DNA of 64,000 nucleotides, from assembly GCA_003611805.1 (NCBI GenBank), contig RAYM01000027.1:41197-105196 (forward strand), written 5' to 3'. Positions 17,486 through 27,146 of the stretch are shown piece after piece. The notes beneath the pieces were generated by a model. It did no database searches and was not told where the DNA came from. It was given only the letters and a program-made list of their open reading frames with translations. A program made the position numbers and the translations under genes. This DNA comes from a bacterium 1xD42-87 (GTDB lineage Bacteria; Bacillota; Clostridia; Lachnospirales; Lachnospiraceae). Within the stretch, counting starts at the first letter, position 1; each line of letters opens with the position of its first letter.

Positions 17486-19081
17486 ATGAAAAAAGTATAC
17501 GTGATCGGCGCAGGTCCTGCAGGTCTGACCGCAGCCTATGAACTGCTCAGACAGGATAAAAATAAGGAATACAAAGTCACGGTTCTGGAGGAATCCGACG
17601 CCATGGGCGGCATCTCCAAAACCGTCAACTATAAAGGCAACCGCATGGACATGGGCGGGCACCGTTTTTTTTCCAAAGTGCCCGAAGTGAACGAGTGGTG
17701 GGAACACATGCTGCCCACACAGGGCTCGCCCACCTACGACGATATCGTGCTGCACCGGGAGATGACGCTAGTCCCCGGCGGTCCCGATCCCGAAAAGGAA
17801 GACCGCGTAATGCTCCGCAGGCATCGCGTGTCACGCATCTATTTTAACCAGAAATTTTTCGACTACCCGATCTCCCTGAAGCCGGAGACCTTTATTAACA
17901 TGGGATTTCTCGCCACCTTGCAGGCGGGATTCAGCTATCTTGCCTCCATGATCCACAAGCGGCAAGAAAACTCCCTGGAAGATTTTTATGTAAACCGTTT
18001 TGGCAAAAAACTTTACTCCATGTTCTTTGAGAACTATACGGAAAACTTATGGGGACGGCACCCCTCTGAGATTGCTCCCGACTGGGGCGCCCAGCGTGCG
18101 AAGGGCCTGTCCGTTGCCGCCATCTTAAAGGACGTCTTCTCGAAAATGCTGCCGGGAAAGAAGAACCGGGAAGTGGAAACCTCCCTTATAGAGGAGTTCA
18201 GTTATCCCAAACTCGGTCCCGGTCAGCTCTGGGAGGTGACAGCGGACCGAATTAAGGAACTCGGCGGGGAAATCCTCTGCCACAGCAAGGCGGTCCGGCT
18301 CCACAAAAATGCGAACAACCGCATTACTTCCATCACCTATGAGACGCCGGAGGGCGAGGTGACAGCGGAGGGCGATATCTTCATTTCATCCATGCCTGTG
18401 AAGGATCTGGTTGCCGGCTTAAACGACGTGCCGAAAACCGAAGCTGAAATTGCCGCAGGGCTGCCCTACCGCGACTACATGACCGTTGGGCTCCTGCTGC
18501 CAAAACTGAACCTGAAAAACAGGACGAATCTGAAAACCATCAACAATATCGTGCCGGACTGCTGGATCTATGTGCATGACAGAACCGTCCGTCTTGGAAG
18601 GTTCCAGATATACAACAACTGGTCCCCCTATATGGTGCGCGACTTAGAGCACACGGTATGGATCGGTCTGGAATATTTTGTTTCCGAGGGGGACAAGTAC
18701 TGGACCATGTCTGACGAAGACTTCTCCCGCTTTGCGATAGGCGAGATTGTCAGCATGGGGCTGATCGACAAACCGTCAGACGTGATGGACTCCCATGTGG
18801 AGCGGGTGAAGAAAGCGTATCCCGCCTATTTCGACACTTACAAGGATATGGACAAGCTGACTGAATACCTGAAGTCCATCGACAATCTCTACTGCGTTGG
18901 CAGAAACGGTCAGCACCGCTACAACAACATCGACCACTCCATGATGACCTCTTTTGAGACCGTGAAAAACATTTTAGGAGGCGTCTCCTCAAAAGACAAT
19001 ATCTGGAATGTAAATACGGAAAAGACTTACCACGAGGAAGTACAGAAGGAAACGCCTTCCGACCAGATTGAGGTCGATTGA
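17486..19081 (+). CDS. FAD-dependent NAD(P)-binding oxidoreductase (UDP-galactopyranose-mutase/amine-oxidase-like)
   Basis: 531 residues from the ATG at 17486, chosen because GGAGG lies seven nucleotides upstream and the protein then begins [21 protein letters not shown], a textbook N-terminal dinucleotide-binding site (GxGxxG at 8-13). The frame is open 32 codons further upstream without support. [22 protein letters not shown] is the second FAD-contact segment, also seen in protoporphyrinogen-oxidase-like and UDP-galactopyranose-mutase-like proteins. The C-terminal [17 protein letters not shown] closes the FAD site. Members of this family sit in polysaccharide loci and probably act on a sugar or lipid-linked sugar, but the substrate of this protein is unknown. 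Confidence 0.85.
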   Translation: MKKVYVIGAGPAGLTAAYELLRQDKNKEYKVTVLEESDAMGGISKTVNYKGNRMDMGGHRFFSKVPEVNEWWEHMLPTQGSPTYDDIVLHREMTLVPGGPDPEKEDRVMLRRHRVSRIYFNQKFFDYPISLKPETFINMGFLATLQAGFSYLASMIHKRQENSLEDFYVNRFGKKLYSMFFENYTENLWGRHPSEIAPDWGAQRAKGLSVAAILKDVFSKMLPGKKNREVETSLIEEFSYPKLGPGQLWEVTADRIKELGGEILCHSKAVRLHKNANNRITSITYETPEGEVTAEGDIFISSMPVKDLVAGLNDVPKTEAEIAAGLPYRDYMTVGLLLPKLNLKNRTNLKTINNIVPDCWIYVHDRTVRLGRFQIYNNWSPYMVRDLEHTVWIGLEYFVSEGDKYWTMSDEDFSRFAIGEIVSMGLIDKPSDVMDSHVERVKKAYPAYFDTYKDMDKLTEYLKSIDNLYCVGRNGQHRYNNIDHSMMTSFETVKNILGGVSSKDNIWNVNTEKTYHEEVQKETPSDQIEVD

Positions 19082-19139
19082 GATCCGTGCCCTGAAATTA
19101 CGCCCGCAGGCGAATCTGTTTCACAATCGCCAATATGCC

Positions 19140-19160
19140 AGCCCAAACTTTGGGCTTTAA
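19140..19160 (+). terminator. Terminator hairpin after the FAD oxidoreductase
   Basis: AGCCCAAA (19140-19147), one C, TTTGGGCT (19149-19156), then TTAA. A second small hairpin, CTCGT-TACGC-ACGAG (19174-19188), lies between it and the end of the convergent permease gene. Confidence 0.55.
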
Positions 19161-19190
19161 GCAAGTCACTTGGCTCGTTACGCACGAGAA

Positions 19191-20318
19191 TCAGCGGCTG
19201 CTGCTCTGCACGCGCTGCAGCACGGCGCTTACCAGCACCAGAATTACCGTATAAATCGCCATCTCATATATATAACGCGTATTATGAACAGATTGCAGAT
19301 AGTACCAAGGCGGGAGCAGCAGTTTTCCCGCCTTAAAATATGGCAGATTCAAAAAAATTGGACAGAGCGCAAGCATTGCCGCCAAAAGCGGAAGAAAGGT
19401 CATGCCCAGTCTCCGGGGCGTGCGGCACAGCATCCGCAGCAGATTTGCAAAAGCAAGCACACAGACCGCAAAAACTGCGCAGCTCATCACTTCTTTCTTC
19501 CAGTCCGTAAACACTCCCGCCAGCTTACAGGATAGCAGCAGCACAACAACCGCATCCAGAAGAAACGCCGCCCCCGCAATGTAAGAAGCCCAAAGATGTT
19601 TCGTCGCGGGAACGCGCCCGTAAACGCCCCGCTCTTCATCCTGCATGAACCAGAGCGCCGCCGCCAGTCCCACAAAGGTAAACCATACGGCAAGAATCCC
19701 TCTGAGAGGCGCCTGTACATAAGTAAAGTCTTCCGCATTCCCGGGCGTCTCGTCGGGATACATCATCTGAAAAAGACTTCCCTCCACAGCTACGCTGTCG
19801 TAAACGCGGCGAAGTTCCTCGTCGGTCATTTCCTCAAGCCCCAATTCATCCCGCACATAGCCTGCGTAAACCTGATAGGAAAAAGACGGATAAATTGCGG
19901 ATGACAGAATCTCCCGCCCAAGAATAAGAGGCACACTGTCCTTCCGCTCCACCACCGTCACCACAGGGCGCACCCTGCGCTTATCTCCCAGTTCTTCCAG
20001 ACGTTCCGACAGGTCCTCCGGGAAAATCCATGCCGCATCCGCTTCCCCTGTTTCTACCTGTGTCCGTGCTTCCTCCTCATCCCCACAGGGCAGATAGCGC
20101 AAAATACCGCTATCCAGAAGCCTTTCGGAAATCTCCTGCGCGGACGCGTCTCCCTCCGGCAGATACAGCGCGATCGTGGCAATTCCAGCTGGTTCGGTGG
20201 ACAGCCGCCCGACACCCGCCGCAAGCAGAGGCGCCAGACAGAGCATCAAAAGGAAGCCGCCCTTTTTGAGCAGTCTCTTCTGCAACAGCATAAACCTCAC
20301 AAATATCTGCCCCGGCAT
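19191..20318 (-). CDS. ABC-2 type transporter permease (subunit 2)
   Basis: 375 residues from the ATG at 20318, preceded by GGGAGG at good spacing; the frame is open to 20336 without a site. Architecture: one N-terminal helix (FLLMLCLAPLLAAGVG), an extracytoplasmic domain of about 180 residues, then about five to six helices in the C-terminal half, the pattern of ABC2_membrane_3-type permeases. Together with the second permease and the ATPase it forms a complete exporter. The substrate is unknown; a surface polymer, lipid or peptide is possible from the context. Confidence 0.85.
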   Translation of the reverse strand: MPGQIFVRFMLLQKRLLKKGGFLLMLCLAPLLAAGVGRLSTEPAGIATIALYLPEGDASAQEISERLLDSGILRYLPCGDEEEARTQVETGEADAAWIFPEDLSERLEELGDKRRVRPVVTVVERKDSVPLILGREILSSAIYPSFSYQVYAGYVRDELGLEEMTDEELRRVYDSVAVEGSLFQMMYPDETPGNAEDFTYVQAPLRGILAVWFTFVGLAAALWFMQDEERGVYGRVPATKHLWASYIAGAAFLLDAVVVLLLSCKLAGVFTDWKKEVMSCAVFAVCVLAFANLLRMLCRTPRRLGMTFLPLLAAMLALCPIFLNLPYFKAGKLLLPPWYYLQSVHNTRYIYEMAIYTVILVLVSAVLQRVQSSSR

Positions 20319-20443
20319 AGAACAGCCCTCCCGCATCTTTCCGTTATCTGACCTTCTTCTGTCAGCATCCCTATCCTGGCGCAGCCTTCTGCCACGCTGT
20401 CAGTTCTCTCCGCTCCCAGCCAGTACAGGCTTCCGTTTTGCTT

Positions 20444-21679
20444 CTACCGTATCCTGCGCCATCTGACCAGTGCAGTCAACACAATAAACACCGACAGCCA
20501 GACGAAGACAGCCGTCCACGCTGCCGCAGATATTTTTCCAAGCGCTCCCGCCTGCGCAAACCGCGCCGCCGCGCCGGAGGGCAGGAGCTCTCCCAGCATC
20601 CGCATTTTCTCCGGAAAAAAGGCGGAGGGATAAAAATATCCCGACAGGTAGCCCATACCAATCCCGCAGATCAGCTGCAAAAGAATCCCGTTTACAATCC
20701 CATCCGCCGCCTCGAAGAGGAAGAACTGCAACGCCGCAAACATTGCCGCCACAGGAAAAAGAACCGGCACAAATGCAAGAAAGGGCGCCGCACCCATTCC
20801 CTCCCACTCAGGAATCCCCAGATACCCCCGTCCAAGTCCGAATCCCAGGGGCAGACACAAAACGAGAAGCCCCGCCAGCACAAGAAGCAGGTAGGCTAAA
20901 TACTCCCCCAGAATCTGCCAAAACGCACCCACGCCCCGCGCTTTCAGAAAGCAGGAAAACGCGCTGTTTCGATGTACAAAGAGTGCGCTGTTTAACAGCC
21001 CGGAAAGCAGGAGAAACAAAAAAATCATTCCGCAGAAATAATAGAGTTCCAGAGACAGTCCATCCCCGTAGCCAAGAACCTCAACCTCTCCAAATCCGCC
21101 CCTGTCTAACACCATCTGAATCAACGCCAGATTCAGCTTATCCGTCTCCCACCCGATCTCGTCACCCCTGCCCTGGTCGGCGAGCACCCTCTGCATGGCG
21201 TAGATCGCGCTCTGGGAACAGGTCACCAGCGTGGAAGCAATATCCGTGATCTCCCCCATCACCATGGTTCCCAGCCCCTGCTGCCCCTGTGCCGCAGTGT
21301 AGGTGACAAGCTTGTCATTTTCACCGTACACAATAGACTCCATCAGCCCCTCAGGCACACGCATGACGGCATATAATTCCCCGCGCCGCAATGCCGCCTC
21401 CGCCTCCTGCTCCGACATGGGCACCAGCTCGATCATAAAGCGGGAATCGTCCATCTCCTGCACCGCCGCAATGCCAAATCCCAGATAGGAATCCGACAGA
21501 TCTCCCACCATGCCGATCCGATATCTGGTTCCCTCCGCTGCAAGCGCCCCCTGTGCAATCAGCAGACAGGCAAACACGCCCACGCAAGAACAGACGGCAA
21601 TGTCTGCCAGTATCTGTCCGGGAAGCAGTCTTGCCGCCCGTTTCAGTTGTGCCAGAAAGTATGCCGCTGTCTGTTTCAT
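20444..21679 (-). CDS. ABC-2 type transporter permease (subunit 1)
   Basis: 411 residues with the same architecture as the downstream permease: N-terminal helix (about 22-45), an extracytoplasmic domain at about 50-205, then six hydrophobic segments to the C-terminus. The start is preceded by GGGAGGGAT. It lies between the ATPase gene and the second permease. The two permeases are probably the heterodimeric membrane part of one exporter. A nested palindrome occupies the 84-nt gap to the ATPase gene. Confidence 0.87.
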   Translation of the reverse strand: MKQTAAYFLAQLKRAARLLPGQILADIAVCSCVGVFACLLIAQGALAAEGTRYRIGMVGDLSDSYLGFGIAAVQEMDDSRFMIELVPMSEQEAEAALRRGELYAVMRVPEGLMESIVYGENDKLVTYTAAQGQQGLGTMVMGEITDIASTLVTCSQSAIYAMQRVLADQGRGDEIGWETDKLNLALIQMVLDRGGFGEVEVLGYGDGLSLELYYFCGMIFLFLLLSGLLNSALFVHRNSAFSCFLKARGVGAFWQILGEYLAYLLLVLAGLLVLCLPLGFGLGRGYLGIPEWEGMGAAPFLAFVPVLFPVAAMFAALQFFLFEAADGIVNGILLQLICGIGMGYLSGYFYPSAFFPEKMRMLGELLPSGAAARFAQAGALGKISAAAWTAVFVWLSVFIVLTALVRWRRIR

Positions 21680-21699
21680 CTATCCCTCCCTGTTCCACT

Positions 21700-21782
21700 G
21701 TGCGAGACTTAGAATTTCAAGTCAGCCATGCTGACTTTGCATTGCGTCCTCTGCTGCTGCGCTTTAGAAATTCTTCTCACAC
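21700..21782 (-). repeat. Nested palindromic element, copy 1
   Basis: Outer stem GTGCGAGA (21700-21707) with TCTCACAC (21775-21782), one G-U pair; a 3-nt bulge (21708-21710); second stem AGAATTTC (21711-21718) with GAAATTCT (21767-21774); inner hairpin AAGTCAGC-CAT-GCTGACTT (21719-21737). The stop codon of the ABC ATPase gene (21764-21766) lies inside the element, so its last codons form one arm. It shares its plan with copies at 27545-27631 and 29250-29330, with different stem sequences. Confidence 0.75.
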
Positions 21783-22495
21783 AGTTCCTCCGCCAGCTTA
21801 TGAAAATCCCCGCCATATTGCCAGCGATGCAGCGTTCCGTCCCTTAATATATAACACATATCGCATAATTCCAGATCCTGCGCGTCGTGGGTCGCCACCA
21901 GCACGATGCCTCCCTCTTTTCTATAAACGTTCAGATAGCTGCGAATATTCTCCTTGCAGACAGGGTCAAGCGCCGCCGAAGGCTCGTCCAGCACCAGAAT
22001 CCCGGGGTGGGAAACCACCGCGCAGCCGATGGAAAGACGCTTCTTCATACCGCCCGACATACGGCGCACAGGCATCTTTAAAAAGCTGTCGATACCGAGC
22101 ATCTTAAGCGCTCCCCCCGATAGTTCCCGCTCCAGCGTCTTTCTGTCGTACCACATGCGCAGATTATCCCACGCGCTCAGTTCCTCCATCAGCGGGTCTC
22201 CCTGCGGCACATAGCCCAGCACTTTCGGAATCTGTCCCGGCTCACGCAGCAGATCGGTTCCCTGCATCGGCTCAGGACAATTTTTCCCCTGCTCCCGTGA
22301 CGGACATCCGTACACGTAAAAAGCGCCGCTGTCGGCCTTACGGACACCCGCCAAAATGGAAAGCAGCGTGGATTTCCCGCTGCCGTTACTTCCAAGGATA
22401 GCCGCACAGCTTCCGGCATCCATGGAAAACGATATGTCAGTAAGCACTTTCTTTCGGGAATATGCTTTTTTGATCCCTGCTACTTCTATTTTCAT
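21764..22495 (-). CDS. ABC transporter ATP-binding protein
   Basis: 243 residues from the ATG at 22495 (the frame also opens at 22507). Walker A GSNGSGKS at 35-42, Q-loop at about Q98 (VPQGDP), signature MSGGMKKR at about 146-153, Walker B ILVLDEP at about 166-172, H-loop H203 (ATHDAQ). All catalytic elements are intact. It drives the two-permease exporter encoded downstream. The gene follows the SGNH lipoprotein gene after 80 nt and may belong to the same long transcript that starts near GtrA. Confidence 0.93.
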   Translation of the reverse strand: MKIEVAGIKKAYSRKKVLTDISFSMDAGSCAAILGSNGSGKSTLLSILAGVRKADSGAFYVYGCPSREQGKNCPEPMQGTDLLREPGQIPKVLGYVPQGDPLMEELSAWDNLRMWYDRKTLERELSGGALKMLGIDSFLKMPVRRMSGGMKKRLSIGCAVVSHPGILVLDEPSAALDPVCKENIRSYLNVYRKEGGIVLVATHDAQDLELCDMCYILRDGTLHRWQYGGDFHKLAEELCEKNF

Positions 22496-22575
22496 AGACA
22501 CCCCCATCCGCCGCGTACTTCTCTATTGCAGCCGAAACGCCGCTGTTCCCATGCTTCGCTGCAAAGCCCGCGCCG

Positions 22576-23583
22576 TCAGCCTGCCTGCCCCGCGAGAGCT
22601 TTCTCCACCGCCTCCGCAATGCGCTCCATGCCCGCCGCCGTCGGATGCACCCCGTCGCTTGTCATCTCGTGCAGATTTTCCAGGGTAACGCCGCAGTCAG
22701 ACAGATCAATCACCGAAAGCCCCCTGCTCTCAGCGATACGGATGATCACATCCCCATAATCCGCGGACGTAAGCTGTTCGCCATTGACAAAATCCACATA
22801 AGGCGTTTCTGTCCCATAATCCCCTACCGGAAGCAGCGTACAGCAGTAAATTTCCGCCAACGGGTAATTCGCCTGCACCTTGTCAAGCATAAGGGTATAG
22901 GCGTCGCTGAAGGTTTCCACTACCCCCTCTTCCACCAGCCCGGTGCCGTCATTGTCCCCCAGCGGAACCGCTTTCATAAAGTCATTGGTTCCCAGATATA
23001 TGACAACTCTTTCGGGGCACGCCCCCTCCGGACCTGAAAGATCGTTGGTCCGCAGTTCGTTACAGCCGCACTGGGGATCTTCCGTTCCCGTGGAATCCCC
23101 TGCCACGGTCGCCCCGGAGCTGGAACTGTTCACATAGAGGGTAAGCTCCAGATCATCCGCCACCCGGTACCACCACGTATCCTCCATCACTGCAACTTCC
23201 CCATTGTTTGGGAAAAAGGCATAATATCCCACAGGATTATACCCCTGAAAGGTGGAAATGCTGTCCCCCAATATGGAGAACGAAGTACCCGTAAGCTGCG
23301 CCGCCTCCTGCGCGCCGCTGTCCTGCACGACTGACGAATCCTGACCGCCCTGCCCTGCGGCTGCCGCGCTGTCGTCCGCTAGAGCCGTTTCCTGCTCTTC
23401 ACCGCTGCCCGCCGCGCCGACATTCCCTCCCTGCTCTGTAACTGCCGCGCTTTCCGCGCTGTTGTCCTGCACATTCACACTTGCCGCACCGTCTTCTTCC
23501 CGCGTGTCCGCGCCGCCTCCGCAGCCCCACAGAACTGCCGAGACCGCCAATGCGCAAGCCGCTGTCAAAACCGCTCTCCTCAT
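22576..23583 (-). CDS. SGNH/GDSL hydrolase lipoprotein
   Basis: 335 residues from the ATG at 23583, preceded by GAGGGG (the frame opens at 23601, overlapping the upstream stop, without a ribosome site). A lipoprotein signal peptide ends at the lipobox LWGC. A Ser/Ala/Gln-rich linker of about 80 residues follows. The hydrolase domain has intact blocks: GDS in FSILGDSISTF, a Gly in NSSSSGATVAG, GTNDF, and DGVHPT with the catalytic His. It is a likely surface esterase that removes acyl groups from a glycan or lipid. It sits four genes into the GtrA-led minus-strand operon. Confidence 0.88.
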   Translation of the reverse strand: MRRAVLTAACALAVSAVLWGCGGGADTREEDGAASVNVQDNSAESAAVTEQGGNVGAAGSGEEQETALADDSAAAAGQGGQDSSVVQDSGAQEAAQLTGTSFSILGDSISTFQGYNPVGYYAFFPNNGEVAVMEDTWWYRVADDLELTLYVNSSSSGATVAGDSTGTEDPQCGCNELRTNDLSGPEGACPERVVIYLGTNDFMKAVPLGDNDGTGLVEEGVVETFSDAYTLMLDKVQANYPLAEIYCCTLLPVGDYGTETPYVDFVNGEQLTSADYGDVIIRIAESRGLSVIDLSDCGVTLENLHEMTSDGVHPTAAGMERIAEAVEKALAGQAG

Positions 23584-23597
23584 TCGTCCGCCGCCCC

Positions 23598-24578
23598 TCA
23601 TTTTTTCTTGAACATAGACTGTCTTGCGCCGTGCATCTTCCTGTGCTTCAGCACATCGTCAACCGCATCCATACGCAGCCCGGCATCAATAAAATCGCAA
23701 TATTTGCAAAAGGGATAATTGTGTCTGCCTGTGGCAATGGCGGTGCGAAGTTCCCTGTACCTGTCGCTGTTCCATCCCTCTCTGAGAGATGTCGTATTTA
23801 AATCCGCCATCTCCGTGACTTCAAAATTGTCACAGCAGCAGATCCCCAGTTTACCGAAGGGCGTAATCCACAGATCCGTAAACGGCATCAGGCACGTTTC
23901 CCTGACGATCTTCCCTTTGGACTGTTTGTTGGGCGCGCTGCCCGCGCGGTTTGTCAGCACCTCTTTCAGATAACGGATCTGCACGAGAATATCCACATCC
24001 CGAAATTCATCCGGGTGCGCTTTCACATAGTCGTGAATCACCTGCACGTTGTCGTGCATCTTCATCTCCATGCCGTAATTGTTGATGATAAGCTGATCCA
24101 CGTAGGGAACAATCTGCTTCACCCTGTCCACATCCAGGAGCAGACCGTTTGTGGACATGAAGATAAAGGTATCCGGCAGTTTTTCCCTTGCATATTTGTG
24201 AAACTCCACAATGCGCGTGTCAAGCCACGGCTCGTTGTTGCCGTACAGGGTCAGATGCCCCTTATAGTTCCAGTCGTGGAGCTGGTCAATCACGGAATAA
24301 TAGAGCGCGTCATCCATCTTCTTGTAGGGACGCTTTTCCGCGTGAATGTTGGCGGTACAGAACTCACATGTACTGTTGCAGCGGTTCACAGTCTCCAGAT
24401 TCACCACGAGCGGATGCGGCGCCTCCTCATGGCTCATAAAATACGCAATATACTCTTTCTGTGATCTCCTGCGGCTGACAAACTGCAGTTTCAGATAACT
24501 TTCGCTTGCCACCCAGGGAATATATTTTTTCGCATTCCACCCGATCACTCCTCCGAAATTGTGTACTCTGATTGGCAT
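23598..24578 (-). CDS. Radical SAM/SPASM domain protein
   Basis: 326 residues. The radical SAM cysteine motif is CNSTCEFC (C67, C71, C74). The C-terminal SPASM-like region carries further Cys residues for auxiliary iron-sulfur clusters (GICCCDNFEV and NYPFCKYCDF). Radical SAM/SPASM enzymes modify peptides or other molecules by radical chemistry. In polysaccharide loci this subtype is often annotated only as a radical SAM protein, without a known substrate. There is no precursor peptide nearby, so a glycan or lipid substrate is possible. The gene overlaps or abuts the neighbours (12 nt to the upstream gene), so it belongs to the same operon. Confidence 0.88.
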   Translation of the reverse strand: MPIRVHNFGGVIGWNAKKYIPWVASESYLKLQFVSRRRSQKEYIAYFMSHEEAPHPLVVNLETVNRCNSTCEFCTANIHAEKRPYKKMDDALYYSVIDQLHDWNYKGHLTLYGNNEPWLDTRIVEFHKYAREKLPDTFIFMSTNGLLLDVDRVKQIVPYVDQLIINNYGMEMKMHDNVQVIHDYVKAHPDEFRDVDILVQIRYLKEVLTNRAGSAPNKQSKGKIVRETCLMPFTDLWITPFGKLGICCCDNFEVTEMADLNTTSLREGWNSDRYRELRTAIATGRHNYPFCKYCDFIDAGLRMDAVDDVLKHRKMHGARQSMFKKK

Positions 24579-24590
24579 AATTACGCCCTC

Positions 24591-26396
24591 CTATATATGA
24601 TATACAAAAACCGTCATACTCCCGTCATGCGCGGTGTACTCTCCCAACAGGGAAAGCCCTGCATCCTGCGCATTGGACAGTCTGATTCTGGAAAAAAGAT
24701 ACTGTCCGCCGAGCACTCGAAACGCCTTCCCGTCCATGTAAATATGGTCGTCCGTGGCATACACCGTCTTTGTGGCGCTGACAATGCTTAAATCCGTTCC
24801 CGAATACAGATAGGCTCTGGCGCCCCAGTCGTCATAATAAATTCTGGTCACCTCCACCCGCTCCAACGCCGGGGCGATGATTTTGCGAAAATCCTCTTTG
24901 TACTGCTGGGAATAAAAGCCCAGATACCCGTCCAGCGTGGCAATACCGTTATACTCAAGCACTGCCGGGTGAAAGCCGTAAGCTGCCGCCCACCCGCCAT
25001 CATATCCGATATCCGCCTTAATCTCCTCAAACAGGTCCACAGCGTAGAACTGTTCGTAGGACAATTCGTCCACTTCCTGCCCGTGAAAATGCTCATAAGC
25101 CCTGTTGTAACATGTGCTGTATAAATCGTTATAGCGGGTCGGCGTCAGGATCACCGCCAGCGCAGCGATACAGACAATACCGTTTGCCAGCCACATCTGC
25201 CATATTCCCGCGTCGTACAGCCTGCGTAAAACCAGAAACAACGCCGCGTACCAGAGAAACGGATTGAAAAAGATCGTCCGGTTAAACTGCCAGCCCTCCA
25301 AAGGGGGAATCAGTTTTTCCACAAGGGACCGCAGCGGCTCAAAGTCATACAGACCATATACCATGCAGTTAAACAGAATAAAGATCATCAGCAGATTGAA
25401 GGGATCGCGCCAAACAGCCTTTCCCTCCTTTTTTTTCAGATACATCGCGTTGTTTACAGCAAAATACAGTATACAAGCAGGCAGCACAACTTTTCCGTGT
25501 ATATCATCCGCATGAAAAATGCCTTCCCGGAACACTTGCCCGATTTCCCTGAAAATCTCCGGCAGGGACAGGCTTGCGTTCACAATGGAAGAGCGGATTG
25601 TCACCTCTTCGCTAAAAAGCATCTGCCCGAACAGCCGGTATTCGCAGACTACAAAACCGAGAGCCAGCACAAAAAGCGCGCCGAGCAGCCGCCATACACC
25701 ATTAGCGTCCCGCCGTGACAAATCCCCGCTCCTTTTTCTGCCAAGATACGCCTTCCTGCAAAAAAGCCACAGGATCGCAAGCGCAAGGTACCCCAGAATA
25801 AAAATACCATGATAGGAAAAATAGGATACAAGCGGGTATGCACACAGTGCTGCGTACCAGAGATACCACCGCTTTCCCTGCCCTTTATATATCTTGAGGA
25901 GCAGCCAGACGCACAGCGGAATCGAGGCAAAGGCAAAACCGAATGCCGGAAAGAACCAGCAGATCCCATAGGTAAAACCTGTCATATAAACGACCGGGCG
26001 GTATTTTTCATATCGCTCCCCGAGCATTTCTCCCGCCAGCAGGCGAAAGGAAAACATACCGATCAGAATCTTTCCCAAAAGCCCCAGCACATAAGCTGTG
26101 TAAGTCGGAAAAATCATAAAAAGCATGCTGTAAAGCGAAAGCTCCGAGGGAAGGTTGTCTCTGCTGACGCCGCCGAGAAACGGGATATCCACACCGTGTT
26201 TCCAGAAAGAATCCGTATTTTTCAGCATCTGGAACTGCGCCAGAAACAAATCCATATTATCATGGACGCCGATATAGCTGCGCTCCCCGTACCCGAAAAA
26301 CACCGCCGCCATAAGCAGGAGAAAACCCGTAATCGGAAAAATGAACCAATATTTTGTTATCCAGATAAACCATTTTTGCCCGACCAGTTTCTTCAT
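24591..26396 (-). CDS. Large polytopic membrane protein, GT-C-like (DUF6044-like)
   Basis: 601 residues with about eleven to twelve hydrophobic helices and a soluble C-terminal domain of about 150 residues (from YNDLYSTCYNRAYEHF). An early loop after helix 1 carries the acidic motif GVHDNMDLFLAQFQML, resembling the DUF6044 family and other GT-C-fold glycosyltransferases that use undecaprenyl-phosphate sugars. It lies 99 nt downstream of GtrA, fitting a GtrA plus GT-C decoration pair. The family name is from memory; GT-C function is inference. Confidence 0.75.
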   Translation of the reverse strand: MKKLVGQKWFIWITKYWFIFPITGFLLLMAAVFFGYGERSYIGVHDNMDLFLAQFQMLKNTDSFWKHGVDIPFLGGVSRDNLPSELSLYSMLFMIFPTYTAYVLGLLGKILIGMFSFRLLAGEMLGERYEKYRPVVYMTGFTYGICWFFPAFGFAFASIPLCVWLLLKIYKGQGKRWYLWYAALCAYPLVSYFSYHGIFILGYLALAILWLFCRKAYLGRKRSGDLSRRDANGVWRLLGALFVLALGFVVCEYRLFGQMLFSEEVTIRSSIVNASLSLPEIFREIGQVFREGIFHADDIHGKVVLPACILYFAVNNAMYLKKKEGKAVWRDPFNLLMIFILFNCMVYGLYDFEPLRSLVEKLIPPLEGWQFNRTIFFNPFLWYAALFLVLRRLYDAGIWQMWLANGIVCIAALAVILTPTRYNDLYSTCYNRAYEHFHGQEVDELSYEQFYAVDLFEEIKADIGYDGGWAAAYGFHPAVLEYNGIATLDGYLGFYSQQYKEDFRKIIAPALERVEVTRIYYDDWGARAYLYSGTDLSIVSATKTVYATDDHIYMDGKAFRVLGGQYLFSRIRLSNAQDAGLSLLGEYTAHDGSMTVFVYHI

Positions 26397-26495
26397 ATAT
26401 GCATCCTAATCATCATCCTATTTTCAGTCTCTGCAGATTCCTCATATTGTCACATCTACGTCATTATTTATGAATATTCCACATTCTCTCATAAT

Positions 26496-26978
26496 TCACG
26501 ACACCTTTGTCACACGCTCTTCCTTCTTATGCCGTCCCGTCCGAAATACAAACAGCTTCTGCCCGAAAAAATTCATCACGATAAAGATACCCATACCGAA
26601 TATCATGGCGACATTGTCGAGAACAGCCTGGGAGAGCGTTCCGCCAGCCGACAGCCCGGACACATCCAAAAGCCAGCCGACAAGGGGCTGAGCCACGCTG
26701 AACGACACGAGATAGCAAACGATAATATTGAGGGCAAACCGCCAGGGCAGCCATTTATCCCGGTTCTCCACCTTAAAGGTCAGCTTTGCGTTCGCGTGAT
26801 AGGAGAAGACGCTGCCAATAAAATAGGAAATACCGCTGGAAAGCCAGTAATTCATATGAATCAGATTATACAGCACCGCCATAATCACCCAGCCCAGAAA
26901 CGTGTTAATCACGCCCACCATGCCGAAGTGTATGACCTCCATGATAAAATCTTTATATTTTTCAAATAACGCTTTCAT
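26496..26978 (-). CDS. GtrA family membrane protein (undecaprenyl-phosphate-sugar flippase)
   Basis: 160 residues from the ATG at 26978 (the frame opens at 27002); four transmembrane helices with the family pattern FGMVGVINTFLGWVIMAVLYN at the start and GIFIVMNFFGQKLFVF near the end. GtrA proteins flip undecaprenyl-phosphate-linked sugars so that a GT-C enzyme can add them outside the membrane. It heads the minus-strand operon that runs to 19191. A GtrB-like GT2 (48041) and GtrII-like protein (39719) occur elsewhere in the window. Confidence 0.85.
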   Translation of the reverse strand: MKALFEKYKDFIMEVIHFGMVGVINTFLGWVIMAVLYNLIHMNYWLSSGISYFIGSVFSYHANAKLTFKVENRDKWLPWRFALNIIVCYLVSFSVAQPLVGWLLDVSGLSAGGTLSQAVLDNVAMIFGMGIFIVMNFFGQKLFVFRTGRHKKEERVTKVS

Positions 26979-27077
26979 AGACAACAAAATCCTTCCACAC
27001 AATACGCTCTTTCCCTTTTATTTTTTCCATGCCGCATCAAAAAATATGACAGCCTTCTTCCTCCCCGGCTCAAAACA

Positions 27078-27086
27078 TGATACACT
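27078..27086 (+). promoter_or_regulatory. Extended -10 candidate for the VOC gene
   Basis: TGATACACT: TGA followed by TACACT. No good -35 is seen at 17 nt. It resembles the TGATAAACT -10 upstream of the FAD oxidoreductase and shares the preceding CAAAACA/CCAAACA context. Confidence 0.35.
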
Positions 27087-27146
27087 CTAATTATCTTCCC
27101 GGCGCAGAGCCGGAACACGGCAAAACTGCCGCTGAAAGGAGCGCCC

